A stretch of 64,000 nt of DNA from a bacterium (GTDB taxonomy: Bacteria > Planctomycetota > Planctomycetia > Pirellulales > Pirellulaceae), in contig JAUIGN010000039.1 in NCBI GenBank assembly GCA_030430075.1, forward strand, positions 1 to 64,000, read 5' to 3'. This document shows, one piece after another, positions 19,611 through 27,484 of this stretch. The notes below the pieces were generated by a model. It did not search any database. It was not told where the DNA came from and was given only the letters and a program-made list of their open reading frames with translations. Numbering within the stretch: the stretch's first letter is position 1; the number at the start of each line of letters is the position of its first letter. The position numbers and the translations under genes were made by a program.

Positions 19611-20951
19611 TCACACCAACTCGCGAATCAGCTTGCCTCCGTCGACCAGCGGCACAGGTCGGCCAAGGGGTCCGAAGTACTGGCGGTCCGGATCGATCCC
19701 CAGCAGCCGGTGGATCGTTCGCAGAATGTCGTTGACGCCGACCGGATCGGTGGTGGGTGCCGCGGCCTGGGCATCGGTCGCACCGATCACGCGTCCCGGC
19801 TGCGTCCCGCCACCGGCAAAGATCGCGGTTTGGGCCATCGACCAGTGATCGCGACCGGCCTTGGCATTGATCCGCGGCGTCCGGCCCATTTCTCCCATCA
19901 TCACGACCAGGGTCTCGTCCAACAGTCCACGTTCATCCAGATCCGTCACCAGGGCGCTGAAGGCGCGGTCTGCATAAGGAATCAGGTCCGTCCGCAAGCT
20001 GGGAAAGCAGTTGAAATGCACATCCCAGCCGGGCGCATCGACGCCCACGAATCGGCACCCGCCTTCCACGAGACGCCGGGCCAGGAGGGCGCATTGGCCG
20101 ATCTGGGTATAGCCGTAGCGCTCACGCACGGCATCAGGTTCCGCCTGAATGTTGAACGCCTTCTTGGCGGTCGGGGACGTGATCAAGCCGCGGGCTTTTT
20201 CGTAGTAGGTCGACATCGTCTTGGCTTGCCCGGCAACGTCGCGTTCCAGGGCGTCGATGCCGGCAAGCAGCTTCCGCCGGAGGGCCGTTCGCTCAGGAGA
20301 GAGGCCGGCGATCGGTTGCAGATCCTTCACCTCGAAGTCGGGTTGGGTGGGATCGGATTCGATGACGAACGGCGCGTATTCGGCACCGTAAAAACCGGGC
20401 CCTCCCGCGCCCATCGGATGCGGCAGATTGATGTACGCGGGAACGGAACTACGGGGTCCCAATTCACGCGCCACAACGGATCCTAAGGAGGGAAAATACT
20501 CGTTGTTGGGTATCGGATTGTCTCCGTCGGCGAAGTTCGCCCGACGCCCGGTCATCAGGTAGTGGTAGCCGGTCGAGTGTCCATTGTCCCGATGGCTGTG
20601 GCTCCGCAGGATCGTGTACTTGTCGGCAATCTGCGCGCATCGGGGCAACTGGTCGGTGACCAACGTGCCCGGCACGTTGGTGCGGATCGGCTGAAACGGT
20701 CCCCGGATCTCTGGCGGCGCTTCCGGTTTCGGGTCCCACATATCCTGGTGTGGCGGTCCCCCTTCCAGGAAGAGGAAGATGCACGACTTTGCCTTCGCCC
20801 CGCCGGGCGCGGCTGCCTTGGCTTGCAGTTCCAACAGGCGCGGCAGTGTCAGCGTGCCAAACAAGCCCGTCGTCCCCAGCCGCAGCGCATGACGCCGCGA
20901 GATGCCGTCACAGGTGGTGACACGCGGCGAACCTAACTTGAACTTCCACAT
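19611..20951 (-). CDS. DUF1501 family protein (sulfatase/alkaline-phosphatase-like fold)
   Basis: 446 residues from ATG at 20951, 13 bases after the stop of the upstream DUF1549 gene. The N-terminus contains CDGISRRHALRLGTTG, a Tat-type twin-arginine signal. Family hallmarks are FLFLEGGPPHQDMWDPKPEA, LPRCAQIADKYTILRS, HRDNGHSTGYHYLMTG, LVVMMGEMGRTPRIN and GRDHWSMAQTAIFAGGG. Related proteins in this large planctomycete/verrucomicrobial family resemble alkaline-phosphatase-superfamily hydrolases, but no substrate is established. The tight spacing and shared strand imply co-transcription with the DUF1549/DUF1553 gene. Confidence 0.9.
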   Translation of the reverse strand: MWKFKLGSPRVTTCDGISRRHALRLGTTGLFGTLTLPRLLELQAKAAAPGGAKAKSCIFLFLEGGPPHQDMWDPKPEAPPEIRGPFQPIRTNVPGTLVTDQLPRCAQIADKYTILRSHSHRDNGHSTGYHYLMTGRRANFADGDNPIPNNEYFPSLGSVVARELGPRSSVPAYINLPHPMGAGGPGFYGAEYAPFVIESDPTQPDFEVKDLQPIAGLSPERTALRRKLLAGIDALERDVAGQAKTMSTYYEKARGLITSPTAKKAFNIQAEPDAVRERYGYTQIGQCALLARRLVEGGCRFVGVDAPGWDVHFNCFPSLRTDLIPYADRAFSALVTDLDERGLLDETLVVMMGEMGRTPRINAKAGRDHWSMAQTAIFAGGGTQPGRVIGATDAQAAAPTTDPVGVNDILRTIHRLLGIDPDRQYFGPLGRPVPLVDGGKLIRELV

Positions 20952-20964
20952 GCGATGTACTCGG

Positions 20965-23451
20965 CTAATGGTTAAACATGAATTCCTTGGAATTGAGCAA
21001 GGCCCACTGGATATCCTCCACCGCACTCCGCCGATCGGCTTCCGCCCCTTGAAACGCCTGCAACATCAGTTCTCGCTCGGCGGTCTCCGGCAGACGGGCG
21101 AGCATGCTCAAGTAGAGTTCGTCGATGATCGCCTCCGGAGTGAGCGCGGAACGGGCCAGCCGCCGCGCCGTCCCGTGCCGGCCCTGCACCTTGGCCATCA
21201 TTTCTGGAGAATTCAGGAGATGCAGCGACTGAGCGATGCTCGGTTCACCACTCCGTTCGCATTCGCACACACTGGCCCGCACCGGCCGACCAAAAATCCG
21301 AAAGAAATACGAAGGCATGCGGTTGTCCCAGACTTGAATTGCCCGGTAGCCGGCAGGCCAGCCATTGAACTTTTCGGCGACATCGGTCACCTGGCTGATT
21401 GCGTCCAACAGCACTTCAGCCGGCAAGGTCTTGTAGGCGGCGTGCGAAAAATTCTGCAAATCATCGACATTCGAAGGGCTCGGCTGCGAGCTGAGTTGAT
21501 AGACGCGGGACTGCAGGAGGGTCCGCGTAAACGCCTTCACGTCAAAATTCAGGTCCCGCAAGTGGTCCGCCAGGGCGTTGAGGAGCGGCTCGTTGGAGGC
21601 GGGGTTCGTCTCCCGGAGATCATCGATCGGCTCGACCAGCCCACGACCCAGGTAGTGCGCCCAGATGCGGTTGGCGAGGGCTTTCGCAAAGAACGGATTC
21701 GTCTCGGAGGTCACCCATTTCGCGAGCACCGACCGGCGATCCGAGACGCCCGTGAATTCCGCGGGCGGTCCCCCCAACGGCCGCGCGGCGATCACGTCCC
21801 CGCTTCGCGGGTGCGGTAGATCCCGGCCCCCGGACGAAACGACGGCCTCGGTTCCATCGGGCAACTTCTTGATGTTGACGCCGGTGAAGTAACCTGCCAA
21901 ACCGACGTAGTCCGCCTGGCTCCAGCGTTCGGACGGATGATGGTGGCACTGAGCGCACTCGATGCGGACGCCGAGCAGCAATTGGCTGATCGACCGGCTG
22001 GCCTCATCGGGCTGTTTGAGGATCTTGTAAAACGCGGCCGGGCCTTCGGCCGTGATACTGCCCTGGGCGGTCAACAGGTCGCGGGTCACCTCGTCAAACG
22101 GCCGATTCTCGCGAAACTGCCGCCGCAGCCAGCGTTGCATGGCGACCGTCCCCTGCGGCGTAATCTTCAGTTGGTCGGCTCGCAGCAGATCGAGCCACCG
22201 CATGGTCCAGTAGTCCGCGTACTCATCGCGCTCGAGCAACCGATCGATCACGTGGCGGCGTTTGTCCTCCGCCGCATCGGCCAGGAACGCCCGCACTTCG
22301 TCGGACCTGGGGAGCGTGCCGATCGTATCCAGGTAGACTCGCCGCAAGAACGCGGCATCGTCCGCCAGACCGCTGGGTTCGATGCCCAAGCGTACGAGCT
22401 TATCCCAGACCAGCCGGTCGATAAAGTTGTTCTCCGGCGGCCGCGGAAACTCGACATCCAGCCGCGGCAAGGTAATCCGACTGACGGCCACATGCCCCAG
22501 GTATCGCACCAAAATCGCCGCTTCGCCCGGAATATCGCTGGCCTCAACCAGCCCCCGTTCATTCACGTCCGCGATCGTGGCAGCATTCGATTCAAACTCG
22601 GCGTCTGCCGTCACACAGCGGCGGGTGCCGCGTCCGTCGATGGCGGTAACACGCAACTGCTGCGTGCCGCCGGCCAACAGATATTGCTGCAGGGGTTCGA
22701 CTTCGATGGCGACAATCTGGCGGCTCGCGTCCGGCGCGTGATCGAATTGGGCACCTTCGGCGATCCATCGCTTGAGCCGCGCGTACTGGGGGCTCGCGAC
22801 TTCGATCTTGCGTCCCCCGCCGTGCGGCACCTCCGCAGCGCCTTTCCGCACGAGGAGGCTGCGGCCCGGGGCGGCGGGGAAAACACGGCGGCCACGACCC
22901 TCGGCCACAATGGCGGCGAAATCGGCATGTGCATCGAACCCGAAAATGCTCAACTTGAAGCCATTCTGTCCTTCGGCCTTGCCATGGCAACCGCCCGCGT
23001 TGCACCGTGCCTTGGTTAACAGGGGCACAATCTCAGTGCGAAACGAAACAGGTTCCGGAACATTGAATCGGTGCACATGGAGCGGTATGCGAACCACTTG
23101 GTCTCGATAGGCGACTTCGATTTCCGTCCGGCCATCGCCCAGCGGGTGGACCAATCCTGTCGGATCGACCTCGGCAATCTCCGGCTGCAGCACCCGGTAT
23201 GTTGCCGCTCGTGAAACGTCGACCGTCAATCGCTCGGAACCGGCGACGCTGACCAGCAACTGCTGCGACGATTCGGGCCGATCAAGGACGACCGCCGGCG
23301 GTCGCACACGGAGTTCACCACTCGCCCCACTCGCCCCACTCGCACTCAAGCATGCCCCGACGACGGCCAAGGCGACAGACGGCAGGCTGCGGCGGATCAG
23401 GCGGGCCGGGAGAGCAAGACCTCTACGAATTTGGCAACGGCTCGGCAGCAT
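20965..23451 (-). CDS. DUF1549/DUF1553 protein with Ig-like and cytochrome-like N-terminal region
   Basis: 828 residues with an N-terminal signal anchor (about 20-45). Residues about 48-130 read as a bacterial Ig-like (Big_2) domain. Residues about 138-235 are cytochrome-like with ARCNAGGCHGKAEGQNGF (Cys150, Cys155, His156), which is CX4CH rather than CXXCH. A second Ig-like stretch (about 245-320) precedes DUF1549 (NNFIDRLVWDKL, RRVYLDTIGTLP, YADYWTMRWLDLLRADQL) and DUF1553 (FAKALANRIWAHYLGRGL, KAFTRTLLQSRVYQLSS). A standard-spaced CAQCH lies near residue 499. The family is exported and paired with DUF1501; its enzymatic role is not established. A G-quadruplex motif lies 20-38 bases upstream of the start. 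Confidence 0.88.
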   Translation of the reverse strand: MLPSRCQIRRGLALPARLIRRSLPSVALAVVGACLSASGASGASGELRVRPPAVVLDRPESSQQLLVSVAGSERLTVDVSRAATYRVLQPEIAEVDPTGLVHPLGDGRTEIEVAYRDQVVRIPLHVHRFNVPEPVSFRTEIVPLLTKARCNAGGCHGKAEGQNGFKLSIFGFDAHADFAAIVAEGRGRRVFPAAPGRSLLVRKGAAEVPHGGGRKIEVASPQYARLKRWIAEGAQFDHAPDASRQIVAIEVEPLQQYLLAGGTQQLRVTAIDGRGTRRCVTADAEFESNAATIADVNERGLVEASDIPGEAAILVRYLGHVAVSRITLPRLDVEFPRPPENNFIDRLVWDKLVRLGIEPSGLADDAAFLRRVYLDTIGTLPRSDEVRAFLADAAEDKRRHVIDRLLERDEYADYWTMRWLDLLRADQLKITPQGTVAMQRWLRRQFRENRPFDEVTRDLLTAQGSITAEGPAAFYKILKQPDEASRSISQLLLGVRIECAQCHHHPSERWSQADYVGLAGYFTGVNIKKLPDGTEAVVSSGGRDLPHPRSGDVIAARPLGGPPAEFTGVSDRRSVLAKWVTSETNPFFAKALANRIWAHYLGRGLVEPIDDLRETNPASNEPLLNALADHLRDLNFDVKAFTRTLLQSRVYQLSSQPSPSNVDDLQNFSHAAYKTLPAEVLLDAISQVTDVAEKFNGWPAGYRAIQVWDNRMPSYFFRIFGRPVRASVCECERSGEPSIAQSLHLLNSPEMMAKVQGRHGTARRLARSALTPEAIIDELYLSMLARLPETAERELMLQAFQGAEADRRSAVEDIQWALLNSKEFMFNH

Positions 23452-23470
23452 CGAAGGGCGATCTGATGGT

Positions 23471-23489
23471 GGGTGGGTGGGTGGGTGGG
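23471..23489 (+). other. (GGGT)5-type G-quadruplex motif
   Basis: Five GGG runs separated by single T bases (GGGTGGGTGGGTGGGTGGG). This is among the strongest G-quadruplex sequence patterns known. It lies on the plus strand, 20-38 bases before the start codon of the minus-strand gene beginning at 23451, so the G-run is on the template strand for that gene. Confidence 0.8.
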
Positions 23490-23562
23490 TGTGAATGCGC
23501 GGCGAGTAAACTTGGAGTTCTCTGGGGATGTCGCGAACACTACGGTGCGCCGCGGCCCCCGG

Positions 23563-23975
23563 CGAGCAGCGCGGGTCTCCAACCGGGTGCTCGGCGCGGG
23601 TCTCCGACTGAGTGCTCGGCGCAGGTCTCCGACTGAGGGCTCGGCGCAGGTCTCCGACTGAGGGCTCGGCGCGGGTCTCCGACCCCGCCGAAACGGCTGA
23701 CCGAAGGTCTCCAATCCCGCTGTTGTGACACGCTTGTCGCGAGCCGCATTATAGGTAACCGGACTTGCCATGTCGAAGCGAATCCGGGGGGGCGGGGCGA
23801 TAGGGGGTGCCGGGTTGGGCGTTTTGCGCGGAGGTTGCTGGGGGGAGACCTTCGGTCGGCGGGGGTGCGGGGTCGGGAGACCCGCGCACAGCAGGGATAA
23901 TCCGCGCACCGCAGGTGCAACCCGCGCACAGCAGGTGCAACCCGTGCACAACGGGGGTCGCCTGTGCACCGCGCG
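23563..23975. repeat. Composite intergenic repeat, locus 2 (23 bp array, inverted arms, 20 bp array)
   Basis: About five 23 bp units of the form GCTCGGCGCGGGTCTCCGAC (23563-23680) end in a left arm (23671-23712: GGTCTCCGACCCCGCCGAAA, then GACCGAAGGTCTCC). About 130 bases later the inverse-complement arm appears (23841-23884: GGGGAGACCTTCGGTCGGCG, then GGGGTCGGGAGACC). A 20 bp array of CCGCGCACAGCAGGTGCAAC-like units follows (23881-23975). Order and orientation match locus 1. The region between 23452 and 24009 holds no gene that I can support. Confidence 0.8.
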
Positions 23976-24009
23976 TTGCGATTCATCGGCGTGTGGCAGT
24001 TATTCGCCG

Positions 24010-25128
24010 TTATTGATCGGCGGCACGTAGGACCGATTCGATCGTGGCGTATGCTTCCTGGCGCATCTCGTCGGGAAAATCGTGATCGCAGTTCGGATGC
24101 CGTACGACCAGGTTGCCGGTGCCGTCGAGCAATCGGTAGACGGGCTTTGCGGCGGCAACGCAGCGGTCGACACTCTTGGCGCGGAAGTTTCCGTCATGGA
24201 GCGGCGCATTGACGAAGACGTGGCGCGGTGCGAGGGCGCCGAGCAGTTCGGTGAAGTCGAACGGGATTTGGTCGAGCTTGCCGCGGTAGTTGGACATCCG
24301 GGGCATGTAACGAATCTGGCACCAGCCTTTTCCGAAGTACCAGTTCCGGTCCGCGCCGTCATAGTAATCCGGATACGCATCGAATCCGCAACTACTGACG
24401 ACCACCGAGATGCGCGGATCGAAGACAGCCGTGTAAATGGCGTTGTGGCCGCCCAGGGAATGGCCGATGGCGGCGAAACCACGCCCGGTATCGACTTCAG
24501 GAAGCGATGCCAGCAAGTCGATCCCCCGGATGTTGTCCCAGATCGCTTTCATCGTCCCGCTGACGTACCCCAGTTTGCCGAGGTTCGGCCAGTAGTCGGC
24601 CAAGTGGGTGTACGAGGGCGACAGCGTGACAAAGCCACGTTCGGCCAGTTCCGCCGCGTATTGCCGATTTGGACGACCGCCCAACCCAACCACCACGCGG
24701 TGCCCGATCTTGTTGTCCGTCGGATGCAAACAGAGGACTGCCGGCGCCCGGCGTTTTCCGCCCAGGACCTGTTTCGGAATACACAGGTAGGCGGGCGTCT
24801 CGACACCGGCATCCGCCTGGTACATCACCAGCCGCCTCACGTACGACCCGACGTCAGCTTCCTCGACGACGCGCAACTGCAGCGGCGTGCGCCGGTCGTC
24901 TCCGGGCAACGGCCCCATCACCGTCTGCATTGCTCGCAGTATCTCCTGCCGCCGCTGAGCCCATTCCGCTGCACTCGTCACCGGAAGCACTCGACCATCG
25001 GCGCCCCGGTACTGCAGCAAGTTGTCGCGGTCCAAACGAGTGGGCTCAGCCCCATCGAGGCGGTGCCCGGCCGAGGTGCCAAGGCAAACGAAAAGCAGGG
25101 CCAACGGCAGACAGTTCAGTCGATCCAT
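24010..25128 (-). CDS. Exported alpha/beta hydrolase (dienelactone hydrolase / acetyl-xylan-esterase-like)
   Basis: 372 residues from ATG at 25128, with AAGGAAA seven bases upstream. Earlier in-frame starts would read through the upstream gene. The N-terminus MDRLNCLPLALLFVCLGTSA is a Sec signal. The fold is shown by a strand then AYLCIPKQVLGGKRRAPAVL, the nucleophile elbow AIGHSLGGHNAIY, an acid candidate in NAPLHDGNF, and a C-terminal catalytic His in CDHDFPDEMR. An esterase or peptidase on an extracellular substrate is inferred; the substrate is not predictable. It lies 31 bases after the amidohydrolase-like gene, probably in the same operon. Confidence 0.82.
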   Translation of the reverse strand: MDRLNCLPLALLFVCLGTSAGHRLDGAEPTRLDRDNLLQYRGADGRVLPVTSAAEWAQRRQEILRAMQTVMGPLPGDDRRTPLQLRVVEEADVGSYVRRLVMYQADAGVETPAYLCIPKQVLGGKRRAPAVLCLHPTDNKIGHRVVVGLGGRPNRQYAAELAERGFVTLSPSYTHLADYWPNLGKLGYVSGTMKAIWDNIRGIDLLASLPEVDTGRGFAAIGHSLGGHNAIYTAVFDPRISVVVSSCGFDAYPDYYDGADRNWYFGKGWCQIRYMPRMSNYRGKLDQIPFDFTELLGALAPRHVFVNAPLHDGNFRAKSVDRCVAAAKPVYRLLDGTGNLVVRHPNCDHDFPDEMRQEAYATIESVLRAADQ

Positions 25129-25159
25129 GTCAGATTTCCTTGGCGGTTTCAGGCAACGT

Positions 25160-26077
25160 CTACGCGGCAAACCCGAACAAGCGGGCCGCCGTTCCCCCCA
25201 GGATCTTCGCTTGATCGACCGGGGAGAGATGATCCAGGAATTCAGCGGCACGCGCGAAGGCCGCTCGATACGAGCGACCGGTCGCCTCGGCATGAAACCC
25301 GCCGCCATAAATCATCCGGTCGGCACCAAACCGTTCAGTGAGTTCGCGGATGATCGGACCGATGTCCCGATGCGGGTAGTTCCGATCCGAGGGAATTGAC
25401 GAAAGTTTCATGATCGTGTTTGGGAATCGCGACCACTTGAGGACGGTGGCGTGTTCGCGCGGAACGCCCTGGAAGGGGCGTCCCAGATGGTCGATGATCA
25501 CCCGGGTCTGGCTGAACTCGCGAATCAGCGGTTCAAAGCCGCCCGCGTAACGGGGCTCGAAATGAAGCTGCACGGCCAGCCCCAGTTCCGTCGCCATTTT
25601 CCACAACGTTCGCAATTCGGGCTTGCCGAACGGCGGAAGCCGGTCCGGCGCGTACGCATGCACACGAACGGCAATCAGGGGAACACGCGCAGCCAGCCCC
25701 GGCAGCTTGTCAAGCGAACCCGGACGGTCGGCGAAAAAGAGTGCGGTGCCCTTCAGTCGATCGCCGCCAACCCCCAGGCAATATTCCAAGTAACGGTGGT
25801 CGTCCTGGTACGGCTCCGGATGGACAACAACGGCAAAATCGACCCCCGCATCGTCCATGCAGCGGAGCAAGTGCTGGGGAGTGGCAGGAGCCTCAGGCGT
25901 GTACGGGGCCCGCGCGTGATAGGGGAAGCGGGCATCCTCCGTCCCGCCAAAGCAGTGCAAATGGGTGTCGACTCGGGGCGCATCCGCCTCCACGGCGGCA
26001 GTGCCGACCGCCTGCGGATACGTACCGGCCGCAGCCGCCACCGCGGCAACAAACTGGCGTCGGTCAATCTGGATCAT
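25160..26077 (-). CDS. Amidohydrolase family 2-like exported protein, active-site Asp apparently lost
   Basis: 305 residues from ATG at 26077, with GGAG seven bases upstream. A longer frame to 26341 is only read-through of an intergenic repeat (repeated SETRAERR-like text). The start MIQIDRRQFVAAVAAAAG is a Tat-like signal. Metal-dependent TIM-barrel features are VDTHLHCFG (HxH), LAVQLHFEP (His) and VIIDHLGRPF (His). The usual late motif with a catalytic Asp (GSDxP) is replaced by MIYGGGFHAEA. The protein could therefore be a weak, altered or non-catalytic member. It is likely co-transcribed with the alpha/beta hydrolase. Confidence 0.8.
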   Translation of the reverse strand: MIQIDRRQFVAAVAAAAGTYPQAVGTAAVEADAPRVDTHLHCFGGTEDARFPYHARAPYTPEAPATPQHLLRCMDDAGVDFAVVVHPEPYQDDHRYLEYCLGVGGDRLKGTALFFADRPGSLDKLPGLAARVPLIAVRVHAYAPDRLPPFGKPELRTLWKMATELGLAVQLHFEPRYAGGFEPLIREFSQTRVIIDHLGRPFQGVPREHATVLKWSRFPNTIMKLSSIPSDRNYPHRDIGPIIRELTERFGADRMIYGGGFHAEATGRSYRAAFARAAEFLDHLSPVDQAKILGGTAARLFGFAA

Positions 26078-26130
26078 TTCGAATCTCCATGGCAAGGTCT
26101 TACCAGGTGGAGCCGATGCACGGGCGGCGA

Positions 26131-26315
26131 GGCGCCCCAACGCCCCGCGTCTCCGACCACGCCGCTCGGCGCGCGTCTCCAACCGCTCTTCTCGCCGCGC
26201 GTCTCCGACCACTCTGCTCGGCGCGCGGCTCCGACCGCTCTGCTCGGCGCGGGTCTCCGACCCCGCCGAAACCCCCGACCGAAGGTCTCCCCGCTGACCG
26301 ACCGAAGGTCTCCCC
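26131..26315. repeat. Composite intergenic repeat, locus 3 (23 bp array and left arm only)
   Basis: About five degenerate units with the core CTCGGCGCGCGTCTCCGACC (26131-26260) lead into the arm at 26250-26291 (GGTCTCCGACCCCGCCGAAA, then CCGACCGAAGGTCTCCCC). A second GACCGAAGGTCTCCCC copy follows at 26299-26314. The inverse arm and the 20 bp array found at loci 1 and 2 are missing. The locus fills the gap between two minus-strand genes. Confidence 0.78.
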
Positions 26316-26350
26316 TGCCGCACATCGCGTGCAACTCGCACGCAGCATCC

Positions 26351-27046
26351 TCAAGAAAGCTGGCGCCACAACCGGTCAAATTCCTGCTGATATTGTCCGG
26401 CGATGCGAAGATCATGGCTGACCAGAATATTCTCTTCGTTATGAAGGGCGGCGCTGCGCGTCCAGTTATAGCTACCGGTCAACGCCGTCTGTCGATCGAA
26501 GACGGCAAACTTGTGATGCATGTGGTGCTCAGTTTCGTCAATCTTAACGGCGATTCCAACGCGTTCAAACCGCTTGATGTCCGACCCAAAATCCTCGGCC
26601 TTGTCGTTGTCGGCGATGATTCGCACCGCAACGCCTCGGTCGCGCGTCTCGACAATCGTGTCGCTGATGCGGTCATCGGTAATGGTGAACACGCAGATGT
26701 CGACCGCCGAGGTCGCGCGGCGGAGCAACCCTCTGATGGCGCCCAGGCACCTGTCGCCGGGACTGAAGAAGACCTCCGGAGGCTCCTCTGCAGGACCCGC
26801 CTTGGGCATGACGTCAGCGTCCAATACCTTGACGATCGCTGCCAGCCAATTCAGCACCGCGTGGGCCTGCGGCCCCAGCAATTCGGCGCGCGCCAATTCG
26901 AAAGCCCGATGCCGGAGGAAGTCGCGTTGCTGCCGGGTTGCACCCAGCTCGCTGAGTATCTGCTGCAGCACCCGCTTCTCACTGCGCGATACGCGATAGT
27001 CGGTCAGCGTCTGTTGCAAGATGCGATCGAACGGTTCATCGGTCAT
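26351..27046 (-). CDS. Single-HKD phospholipase D-like protein
   Basis: 231 residues from ATG at 27046, preceded by GAGGGA seven bases upstream. The N-terminal ~85 residues are helical and charged (VSRSEKRVLQQILSELGATR). A PLD-type domain then spans about 90-229: FFSPGDRCLGAIRGLLRRA, VDICVFTITDDRISDTI, and one HKD motif HHMHHKFAVFDRQTALTGSY followed by NWTRSA. One HKD motif implies dimerisation to form an active site, as in Nuc endonuclease and mitochondrial PLD6. No signal peptide is present, so a cytoplasmic nuclease or phosphodiesterase role is inferred. Confidence 0.85.
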   Translation of the reverse strand: MTDEPFDRILQQTLTDYRVSRSEKRVLQQILSELGATRQQRDFLRHRAFELARAELLGPQAHAVLNWLAAIVKVLDADVMPKAGPAEEPPEVFFSPGDRCLGAIRGLLRRATSAVDICVFTITDDRISDTIVETRDRGVAVRIIADNDKAEDFGSDIKRFERVGIAVKIDETEHHMHHKFAVFDRQTALTGSYNWTRSAALHNEENILVSHDLRIAGQYQQEFDRLWRQLS

Positions 27047-27178
27047 CAGATCGGTCCCTCGGTCGGTTATCGGGTCGGAACACCGCAGCCGCACCGGCCT
27101 TCGCTGCGAGCAACGTGGTCGCACGCCGTGTTCGCGGTTCCCTGCCGCCAGGTTCAGTCATTCCGCCGCCAGTCACCT

Positions 27179-27227
27179 TGCCAGCCGGCCTGTTGCCAGC
27201 CGGCCTGTTGCCAGCCGCCGCAACCGG
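27179..27227. repeat. Short direct repeat, AGCCGGCCTGTTGCC
   Basis: Two full and one partial tandem copies of a 15 bp unit lie in the divergent gap between the PLD-like gene and the histidine kinase gene (27047-27484). The rest of that gap shows no gene I can support. Confidence 0.65.
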
Positions 27228-27484
27228 TCCATTCCCGCGACGCATGACACGCCACCATACCGCAACCGCCGGCAATTGTCGCCCGTTACCGGCGTCTCCC
27301 TGATCGATGGGCGCCGGACCGGGAACTGGTTAGCCTGGAGGTTGGCCGCTGTCACTGGGCCGGCTTGCTGCACTTACCGGGCAGTCAGCGGCTCGGCGCC
27401 GCGATTCGTGATTGTCCGGCGAATCGCGCGATTCGCCGCGGCCGGCGACGGTCTTCACGAGTTCCATCCCCAGAAAGGCGTCGA

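Noticed and set aside
26078..26341. N-terminal extension of the amidohydrolase-like gene
   Set aside because: It translates the intergenic repeat. The internal ATG at 26077 has a Shine-Dalgarno site and starts the Tat signal.
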